Part shown: positions 45,242-53,571 of the stretch, piece by piece
Layout: each line of letters starts with the position of its first letter
How positions within the stretch are numbered: the first letter of the stretch is position 1
Assembly (NCBI GenBank): GCA_016271365.2
Contig: CM057452.1
Coordinates: 1,240,587,001 to 1,240,651,000, forward strand
Direction of reading: 5' to 3'
DNA: 64,000 bases
DNA from: Neoceratodus forsteri
Lineage: Eukaryota; Chordata; Ceratodontiformes; Ceratodontidae
Notes under the pieces: generated by a model
The model's input: the letters and a program-made list of their open reading frames with translations, nothing else
What the model was told of the DNA's origin: nothing
Database searches by the model: none
Position numbers and translations under genes: made by a program

Positions 45242-47391
45242 GTGGAGCTTCCGAATTTTGAGTCCGAAATCCCTATGGTTGCTGTGATTTCTCCTGTTGT
45301 GGATTCCTGTTCAGAGTCATTAGACCCGGAAGAAGAGACTCTCAAACAAGACTTAGAAACTCACAAACAGCAATTACTTGATTTAATTTCGGCTGCTGAA
45401 AGGGACTTTTTGGCACGGAAATTGACTTTGGAGGAACAAAAAAGGAAAAGATCTGGGCAAAGCCCTTTACCTGGGGGTATTAAACGACTGCCCTCGGAGG
45501 TTGCTGCTGATTCTTCGGGCACTGAATTGCTTTCCATGGCGGACCAAGCCCTGACCGATGATGTCATCATTTCAGCGCCAGGTCCTGTTGCAGACTGGAA
45601 CCCCGGGCTGGCTTTACAGAATGCCGGTTGGATTTGTGAGGGGGATCGCTGGATACCTGACCTGGTGGTTCCGTTACCGGGTTTTCCTACATTGCTGCCT
45701 ACTCTGGTTATGGCTGTTTTTCCTGAGTCCCTGGCACGACAGCAAGGGACTCAAATGCCTGCTGCACGATTTTCGCCCCAGACGGTGTCTCCAGTCCTGG
45801 TGTGTGAGACAGACGACCATTGTTTGGATAGCCAGCAGAACTTTACTGAACCAATGGTAGCTGTCCCTCGAGATATCACCCCTGCTGTGGAAGGTAAGGT
45901 GCCTACTTCTTCTTTGGGACATGATGGTGCAGATGTTGGGACTCACACTGCACCCCAGGACCAGCCCAAAACATTTGCAGGACTGTTTCACAGGCCTGCA
46001 GAAGCGGTGAAGAGACGTTTTTTGGTCTGGTTAAAGTATATCGGGACTGCTCCTGTTATCCCTGATAGGATATGGGTGGGGAAAACATTAATTAAAGACT
46101 CTCTGGGCTTTGCATCCTCAGAGGTGTATGCCTTTATACATGCACTGGGTGATCGGATTTATGATCTTAGTTTCTGTTCAATGCACTTACTGGACAAATT
46201 TTGGAAATTGTATTATTCAGTTAAAGAATTTGGAGCATGGCATGATTTTATAGCCATCCCAGTAACAAAACTGACCTTTAAAACTGTTACTATTTTGTTT
46301 CGGAATGAGGGGGTTTATATAAATGATATTTTGTTTTGGCTGGAGAAAAAATGTACTGTCATGGAAAAACCTAAACCTATTATTGATGAAAATGGGTTTT
46401 GGAATGGGGGGTGGTTGTTTCGGGTTCAGTTGAACCAATCCGAAGTTGGGATTTCCCATTTGCCTAGCTCCTTTTTTTGGGGTAGAGATCGGGGGGCCTG
46501 TTTTATGCTGGTCAACCCAAGAGCTATTATAAATGTGGGATCCTCGATCATCTTAACGTGGATTGTGATCAGATTCGGTGTTTTCACTGCGGGATGCTTG
46601 GGCATACTGCCCCTCAGTTTACTGCCCGCCCCTTTTGTAATTTGTACGGGGAAGAAGAACATTCCTTTCATGAGTGCCCTTGGGCTGCACATAATTTGGA
46701 AGGGAATTCAGATCATGATTATTTATTGGATAAGGCCAAACAACATTTTTCTGCACCTATACAGCCTGTTGAAGGATTTGTTTCTGGTCGAGGTAGAGGT
46801 CGAGGTCGTGCTTCATGGCCTGTGCCTCGGGGTGGTGGTTTAGTTCCCCCCTTTTCCCATGCAGATTTGGGTGTTTTAGGGATTCCTTCTTCTTTTTCCC
46901 ATATGCCACAAGGTCCATCCCATTCCAACTCGGTGGATCATGTCAATCCACCGGTTACTCCACTGGGCTCCCCTGTCCAGACAGTGTCCTTAGCTGATTT
47001 TCAGGCACACCAACATCCAGCCCTTTTAGGTTTACCTTCCCAGAGTCCTCCTGGGGCAACTGCAGTCACTGTTGTGGTTCCCCCTGGCTCGATTACTGAA
47101 CCCAGACCTGATATTTCGGCTACTAAAAATGAATTTGTATTCCCTTTACAGTCTCACAATCGGCCTCGGACTGAGGAGATGGCTCCTCTTTCTCCTTTGC
47201 CCCTGTCAAATTGATTTTCAGTTTTTTCTTGGAGTGAACAGGTGGATTCGGATCTACCAATGTCAGGCATTGATCCTGACCCATTTCCACCTCTTGCTTC
47301 CAGTACTGTCCCATCTAAGAAACATCAGTCAAAAGCCCAAACAAAACGAGTTACCCTTTCTAGTGGTAAACTAGCAGCTGTCCCTCCCTGA
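45242..47391 (+). pseudogene. Tx1-B ORF1 (nucleic-acid-binding protein, broken)
   Basis: The frame is open from just after a TAA at 45221; the first in-frame ATG is at about 45275, so the start is uncertain. Residues about 20-75 form a Glu/Lys/Gln-rich, possibly coiled-coil stretch. The family block I-L-F-R-N-E-G-V lies near 46292. A one-base shift in the T run at about 46500-46505 moves the true frame. Three zinc knuckles follow at 46525-46680, each missing one Cys (now Tyr, Phe and Tyr), then a Gly/Arg patch and a Pro/Ser-rich tail. A TGA at 47212 is premature; the same frame runs on to a TGA at 47389. Confidence 0.8.
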
Positions 47392-50300
47392 TGGGTTAGG
47401 TTTAAGTATTGCCAGTTTAAATGTCAATAGTGTGCTATCTGGTAAAAAACGTCTTATTACATTTGGAATTCTTTCTCAGCTACCCTTTGACGTTTTTTTT
47501 CTCCAGGATACAAGGATTCACTCATCACTGGACATTGACCAGATTACAAGAGATGGGAAGGAAGGTTTGTCATTTTGGTCGGCGGGTTTAGATCCTTGTG
47601 GCGGGGTAGGGGTTTGTTTTAAGACTAATGTTACTTGTTTTCGGTTGGTGGATATTGAACCTGGCCTTGCTTTTTTGTTGGACGTTGTTATTAATACAGT
47701 GTCGTGCAGACTGATTAATATTTATGGTCCTCAATTTAAAGCCCAGAGGATTTCGTTATTGAAAAAAATCCAACCCTTTTTATATACTAACAGGCTTGGT
47801 TTTTTTGCTGGGGATTTTAATATTAATGTCCTGAAGGATGGGCCTCTCAACAAAATGTATTATGATAGGGCATTCCTATGGGACTTAATATCTCACACTG
47901 GGCTGAAGCAGGTATCTCTCAGGTCTTCTCAGTCGATTAAACCTACTTATTATAGGGGTAGGTTGGCCTCCTGTATTGACATGATTTTTCTTACCAAATC
48001 TCTCTTGTGTGGGAATTTGGTTTCCACCCCCATTGAATCCTCTGACCATGTTTTGATTGGAGTCTGCATGGACTCTCCTTCTAGTAGGATAGCAGGCCCA
48101 GGATATTGGAAATTGAATTCCACTCTTTTACAGAATCCTATGGTTTTGGCTTCCTTAACCAAGATTCTCAATGATAAATTATCAACTAAGTTTTTTTATG
48201 AGAATATGGGTTTGTGGTGGGAAGACCTAAAGGCCTGCTTACGTGATTTTTTTCTGGCAGTGGGAAAAGGTCAACAACTGTCTAAATATTCTAGTTATCT
48301 CCGACTAAGACGATATTTGGGAGTTTTACTTACGGAACGTCATTTGGGAAGAGAGGATGTATCATTCGATATTCAAGAAGTTCGTTTTCAGATGGAGTTA
48401 TTTCAATATAATAGGATGTTGTCTTTACAACATGAACAGAGATTTGGTACCCAAGGGAAATTGGACCAAGGTAGCCCCTTTTTGAATTGTCATAAAAGAA
48501 CAGAGAAGAAAGTGTTCCAAAATTTAATTTCGTCACAAGGAGTTTCGATTTCTGATAACAAGGGTATTATGTCTACCCTAGAAGAATACATTGACCTTGT
48601 GTTTGGGACTCCGGTCCCTGATGAAGGTTATGGTACCCAAATTTTGAACTCAGCTAATCTACCGTGCTTAACCATTTTTTCGCAGGATGAATTGCTCCTA
48701 CCATTTACTTCTTTAGAGATGGAAACGGTTATTCATTCCTTGAAAGGTGATACAGCTCCTGGATCGGATGGTTTGATTGCTGAATTTTATAAAGTACTCT
48801 GGTGCATTATTCTGACTGAATTTTTAGAGGTGTTTAATATTATGTGGTCTGATTTGTATTTACCTTCTTCTATGTATAAGGGCTTAATGATTTTTTTGTA
48901 TAAATCAGGTGACCGAGCTGAGCTCACGAATTGGCGTCCTATTACTTTGCTTGATGTTGATTTTAAAATTTTTGCTAAATTACTTGGTAATAGAATAATG
49001 ACGATGATGGCTCAACTTATTTTTCCTATGCAGTTTTGCTCTGTGCCTGGACGCCGTATTACTGATGCCTTACTGCTACTTAGAGAAATCTTGGACAGTG
49101 GGACTTCCTTGATGGCATCGGTTGGCAATGGGTATATTGTTAGCTTGGACCAGGCTAAGGCCTTTGACGGGGTTTCTCATGCTTTTCTGTGGAATTGTTT
49201 GGCGTCCTACGGTTTTCCGGATTTATTTATACAGAGGATAAAACTATGTTATGCTCTAGTTTGTGTTACACCTTATGAGAATGGATGGATGGGGCAGACG
49301 ATTTTCATACAAAAAGGAGTTAGATAGGGTTGTCCCTTGAGCCCTATTCTATATGTATTTACATTAGACCCTTTATTGCGTATTCTTCAGAATTCCCTGA
49401 ATATTCATCCCCCGGGTATGGGTATTATGTTTCAATTTAAGTACTTGCTTATGCGGATGACATCTGTTTATTGGTTCATGATGCAAATTCGATACGTTTA
49501 GCCTGTGCTTTAATTCAAGAATTGGGCAGAATTTCCAGTGCCCGGCTAAATGTGGCCAAATCGTGTTGTTTGAATGTTAAAGGGTTTAATGATCAAGAGG
49601 ATTTTGTTGGTGATATTCCCATCTCACGGGTGCCTTGTCACATTCTCGGTATTTATTTCGGTGGGGACGATATGGCACGTACCAACTGGTCACGGGTCTT
49701 GGACGCGGGGCATTCCAAGGTTAAATTATGGAACCGGTGGAAATTATCTAAGAAACGACGAATCTTTCTCCTAAAATCCTTTTTGATCCCTGAATTTTTG
49801 TTTGTTAATTCGATATTTTTTTTACCAGCATGTTTGGTTACTTCATTGATGGGTTGTTTTTTTTCTTGTGTCTGGGGTAGTAGATTAAATCCTATAAAAA
49901 AGGAGGTTTTATATACTTCTATTAAATCATGGGGGTTTAAACATGATTCATCCGGTGGTGTTTTTTTTCACGATTTTTCTTTATGTTAATATTGTTCCTT
50001 TAGTCACGGGTTCTGGACAATTGTGGTGTAGGTGGGGTAGTGAAGCCTTACATGGTGTGTTTTCGGAATGGTCTAATAATGCCTTTTTGCATAAAAATAA
50101 AAGATCTCCTCGTCTCCCTTATAGATGGGATGGTGTCATTGATGCAATTAAGAAATGGGGTATACGGCTTGATGCTGTAGTTACTCTGTCCAGAAAAGCA
50201 ATTTATGGGCAAATTATTTCTCGATACTTCACCATACCTACCTTTACGAATTTTACTTTATTGGAACAAAAACAGATTTCTGACTATGTTTCAGATTCTA

Positions 50301-50791
50301 GACTTCCGGTTCATTTATGGGATACTGTCTGGTTGGGGTTGCATGGTAGGATAAATGTTAAAGCGAATCAGAAACATAAGGCCTTGTCGGAACGGTACTG
50401 TCCCCGTGTTTCTTGTTGCATGAAAATTGAAATTATGGATCTTTTATATTTACATTGTCCATATAGTTTAGACTTTTGGGACATAGTTAAAAATCAGTGG
50501 AAAAGGATTGGCTCTATTCCACCAGCACCAGAGTTGCTATTTTTTGGGATAACTCCCTCTTTACCAAGTGGGGTGCATTATGATACTTATCGTATTCTTT
50601 TTGCTCATGTTCTATACTGGATATGGATAGGTCGTTGCAGGTTTATTTTGCAACAACAGGTTATTACTCCATGGGAACTTTTTCATATCAGTAACACTGA
50701 TTTATGTAAATGGAAATTGGAGGAAAAATTGCGTTTTTCCTTTCTTCAGTGGTCCGGCCTTTGGAAACACCTTGCCTTTGTCGGCCATTAA
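47375..50791 (+). pseudogene. Tx1-B ORF2 (endonuclease and reverse transcriptase, broken)
   Basis: Endonuclease: S-I-A-S-L-N-V-N near 47405-47428, F-L-Q-D-T-R near 47500, A-G-D-F-N near 47808-47822, S-S-D-H near 48039-48050. RT: N-W-R-P-I-T-L-L-D-V-D near 48930-48962, L-D-Q-A-K-A-F-D near 49145-49170, V-R then a TAG at 49325, then G-C-P-L-S-P. A frameshift near 49435 leads to Y-A-D-D at 49450-49461. A second frameshift lies in the T run near 49962. The C-terminus runs to 50791 and includes L-H-C-P-Y-S-L-D-F-W. No ATG precedes the endonuclease in frame, so the start may be lost or translation coupled to ORF1. Confidence 0.9.
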
Positions 50792-51140
50792 ATGAGGATT
50801 ATTCATTTACAGGGGTGAGTGGAAGGGGTTTGTTTTACATTTGGTTCTTTCCTTGCTTCTGGGATTGTCGTATGCAATAATTTTTCTTTATGTTCTTGTT
50901 TTTTGTCCCTTTTATGATTTTGTATAAAGAAACATTGCTTTGCTTTGGTTTTCTTCAGTAATAAAACAATTTCCCCTACTCCTTCAATGGGGTGGGGGAG
51001 GGGGGTTAGTTCTAACGGTTTTTCTATGTTAGGGGTTACTGTATGAAGTAATACTTATTTATGTTCTTGATTTCTCTTTTATTTCATGATTTTGTGTGAT
51101 ATAATACTGCATTGTATATGATTTGTTATGGTTTCAATAA
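50792..51140 (+). other. Tx1-B 3' UTR with internal duplication
   Basis: Two related units can be aligned: about 50865-50990 and about 51035-51160. Both contain TTTATGTTCTTG and a TATGATTTTGT or CATGATTTTGTG segment, and both end in AATAAAA followed by AATTCCCCTACTC or a close variant. In the second unit that last segment is the SINE target outside the element; in the first it lies inside the 3' UTR (50960-50989). Confidence 0.75.
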
Positions 51141-51386
51141 AAATTCCCCTACTCTTTTCGAGAAGTGCCATGGGATCTTTAACATCCACCTGAACTACCA
51201 CCAGGACCTCGGTTTAATGTCTCATCCTAAAGACGGCACCTCAGGAGTGCAGCACCCCCCTCATGCTGCACTACAGTGTCAGTATTGGGATATTAACCCA
51301 AGTGCCTGGTGTGGGGATAGAACCCACAGCCTTCTGATCTCCCGGCCTCATAGGCGAGTGTGCTACCTGCTGAGCCACTGACACTG
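51141..51386 (-). mobile_element. SINE-B, 5' half with tRNA head
   Basis: On the minus strand: tRNA-like head from 51386, with box A TGGCTCAGCAG (about 51368-51378) and box B GGTTCTATCCC (about 51314-51324), then the SINE core down to the target AAATTCCCC. With 44921-45118 it makes one SINE split by Tx1-B. This head is the best preserved in the window. Confidence 0.85.
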
Positions 51387-52005
51387 CTGAATAATGTTAT
51401 GAAAAAGATAAAACAATGGGGAATAACTCTGCAAACAGTGCTGACTGTGGATAGGAAAACACTATACCAAAGCATACAGCATACAAACGTTTATGAGGTA
51501 TTGAAAATACCAGATTGTCCTTAGAAAGACACGCAAAAGGTTTTACAGTATATAATAATAAAACAATTCCTACTTCAGTATGGGATGTGCATTGGTTAAC
51601 CATTCATGGGAAGCTAGGAGTGAGAAATAACCACAAACATAAACAAGTAATGAAAAGGTATTGTTTAAGAGAAGGATATATGCAGACATTAGAAACTCAA
51701 GAACACCTGTACATACCATGTCCATAGGTGCAAAGGTTTGGGAAATATTTTAACCTAGAAATGGGAAGAACCATTATATGGTTCAATAAAGTATGAAGAG
51801 ATAGTACTGGGTTTATATAGTAAATATTGGAGGAAATATGATGTAGAAACTATACAATTAATAGGTACAGTGATGGAATATTACGTATGGCAAGCAAGAT
51901 GTGCTTGGGTGCTACAACAGAAAATTGTGTCTAAAGAAGAACTGATAAATATGATAGAACAGAAATAAAAAAGTTTATTTTCAAGAAATAAAAAGCTTGT
52001 CAAAA
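51387..52005 (+). pseudogene. Tx1-A ORF2, C-terminal part
   Basis: Reads I-K-Q-W-G-I-T-L-Q-T-V-L near 51408-51440, matching I-K-K-W-G-I-R-L-D-A-V-V of Tx1-B, then D-R-K-T-L-Y. Near 51815-51960 it reads Y-Y-V-W-Q-A-R-C-A-W-V-L-Q-Q-K, matching Y-W-I-W-I-G-R-C-R-F-I-L-Q-Q-Q. It resumes the protein exactly where SINE-B interrupted it at 44920. Confidence 0.75.
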
Positions 52006-52279
52006 TATGCTCGCAGACTGGGCTATTCAAATGGGTTGTGCCTGGCGCAACAGTATTGCACCGGCGCAACCCAGCATTGTGCTCCCAGCAGGACACTGAG
52101 AAGGCTGCCTGGCACAGCGTGAAATCCCGGCTGCACTGGGCGTAGTGCAAGTGTGCCATGCATATGTGGCACATCCTGATATTCAGTCCTGGATATGCGG
52201 CGTATATGCCAGTGCACCCCTGCATTGCGCCACATAGCGGGGCTTAAAGTTGAGCCCGTGAAACAGTGGAACAACTCCA

Positions 52280-52344
52280 GGCCACCCACAGGTGGGCTGC
52301 TGTATTGCAAGGTGCAACACAGCAGCCGCCAGCTGTGGGTGGCC
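52280..52344. repeat. Hairpin in the MITE
   Basis: Arms GGCCACCCACAG...GGCTGCTGT and ACAGCAGCC...CTGTGGGTGGCC, with a spacer of about 15 bp. Confidence 0.85.
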
Positions 52345-52385
52345 GCCTACCCACCCAAAACATCATTATGTTGCACCCAGATAAC

Positions 52386-52590
52386 CCTGATAGTCTAGTG
52401 GTACCCCCCTCCCTTGCCCCCGATCATGGGTAAAGTAAAGTTGATTAAGCCCTGGTACTCTAGTGGTATCCTCCCTTCTGTCTCTCCGATCAGTGGGTAA
52501 AGTAGATTTAATGAAGCACTGGTAGTCTAGTGTTACCCCCAGATGTTGCTGTGATCACTCAATAAAACATATCCCTGGTGATTCAGTGGC
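52386..52590 (+). repeat. Four box A-like repeats, about 66-bp period
   Basis: CCCTGATAGTCTAGTGGTA, CCCTGGTACTCTAGTGGTA, CACTGGTAGTCTAGTGTTA and CCCTGGTGATTCAGTGGCA recur at about 52386, 52451, 52518 and 52573. The first fits the pol III box A consensus TRGYNNANNNG and resembles the 5' end of tRNA-Glu. No box B follows at tRNA spacing. Confidence 0.75.
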
Positions 52591-53213
52591 ACCCCCACCC
52601 TCCCACCCACACAAAACTCCATGCCTGCCCTGCTCTCTCCCCGCCATTGGCGGGCAGGCTGCAACCCACCTGCATACTGCCTTGCTGACCGCTGAATGAC
52701 AGGTTCAGTATGGACCGAAAGCCCATTGGTCCACAGTTGGACCAAAGGGCTTGCAGGGCACACTGTACTAGACAGACCTAAACATGTGAATGACTTCATT
52801 CACATATATGGGACTGTGTAGTACAGTACACATATATGGGACTGTCTAATACAGTACAGGATGACCAGCACAAGGCATGCAAATGGGGCCATAATGACAT
52901 GCAAATGGCCCCTGTTGTACCTTGCATATATTATGGCCTCATTTGCATGCCCATCTGCTGAATATCAGGGGTGATGTGCCCAGCCCAACTGCATTTGTGT
53001 TGGCGCATCCCCATGCTCCCTATCTGTGGCTTGCGCTGGTGCAGTGACACTGCGCCATGCGCAGTATGTGCAGTGACCTTGCCATATTCACCAGTGCTGT
53101 GCCATTGCACAACACTGTTGAATATCACCTAGTCCTGGCCCCGGTGCAGCCCAGTTGCACTGTGCCCAGGCTTGTGCCACTGCACGGCACAGTCTGAATA
53201 TCTGGGGCATAGA

Positions 53214-53366
53214 AAAATGTGGAAATACTTTACATGTATAAATTGAAGTTTAAACTGTTTCTTAAGGAACCATGAATATGTTGAATTGTAATAACATGTG
53301 ATGAACTGTTTGAGATACTGTATTTTTTGTTTTTGTAATATCTTTATGTTGGTAATTACCTAATAA
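53214..53366 (+). other. Tx1-A 3' UTR end
   Basis: AT-rich sequence between the MITE and the SINE-A target, ending CCTAATAA. By position and by the shared AATAA end it is the 3' terminus of Tx1-A. The sequence itself is diverged from the Tx1-B 3' UTR. Confidence 0.6.
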
Positions 53367-53571
53367 AAATTCCCCTGCTCTTTTTGAGAAGTGCCATGGG
53401 ATCTTTAACATCCACCTGAACTACCACCAGAACAGGTAGATGGGATATTGGTTTAACGTCTCATCCGAAAGATGGCACCTCAGGAGTGCAGCACCTCCCT
53501 CATGTTGCACTACAGCGTCATTATTGGGATTTAACCCAAGTGCCTGGTGTGGGGATGAGCCATATGTTGTG
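53367..53571 (-). mobile_element. SINE-A, core half (head truncated)
   Basis: Reverse complement of the SINE core from the target AAATTCCCC to just before the box B region, where the match stops at about 53571 and L1 sequence resumes. It pairs with 30147-30337 to make one SINE lacking its tRNA head. Confidence 0.8.

Larger units (their letters stand above)
45119..51140 (+). mobile_element. Tx1-like LINE Tx1-B, nearly complete
   Basis: A 6.0-kb non-LTR element of the Tx1 group of L1-type LINEs: short 5' UTR, ORF1 with zinc knuckles, ORF2 with AP endonuclease and RT, and a 3' UTR ending CAATAA with no poly(A). The full element lies between target repeats within SINE-B. I count about five coding lesions, so it is the youngest large element in the window. 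Tx1-clade LINEs are known for target-specific insertion, which fits the site data. Confidence 0.9.
52010..53213. mobile_element. Harbinger-like non-autonomous DNA element (MITE-like)
   Basis: About 1.2 kb within the 3' part of Tx1-A. The right end, reverse-complemented, begins TGCCCCAGATATTCAGACTG; the left end reads TGGGCTATTCAAATGGGTTG. The right end resembles the start of the element at 61139 and the GGGC...ATTCA termini I associate with PIF/Harbinger elements. No transposase. Internal features: a 24-bp-arm hairpin (52280-52344), a box A-like tandem array (52386-52590), a 36-bp tandem (52800-52855) and an inverted repeat with ATGCAAAT octamers (52874-52951). Confidence 0.6.
30338..53366 (+). 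mobile_element. Tx1-like LINE Tx1-A, split by later insertions
   Basis: Own segments: 30338-30903 (5' UTR and ORF1 start), about 38870-39740 (ORF1), 40270-41511 (ORF1 zinc knuckles, ORF1 end, endonuclease start), 42498-44920 (endonuclease to RT thumb), 51387-52005 (ORF2 C-terminus) and 53214-53366 (3' UTR). The total is close to 5.9 kb, similar to the 6.0 kb of Tx1-B, so it was probably a full-length insertion. Each junction continues the protein match to Tx1-B on the other side. Stops and frameshifts are many, so it is older than Tx1-B. It ends TAATAA directly before the target repeat. Confidence 0.75.

Noticed and set aside
46510..46843. Last part of the 533-codon frame of Tx1-B ORF1
   Set aside because: After the frameshift near 46500 this is the wrong frame. 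The zinc knuckles are in another phase over the same bases.
52386..52590. tRNA-Glu genes
   Set aside because: Only the first 18 or so bases resemble the tRNA; there is no box B, anticodon arm or acceptor pairing.
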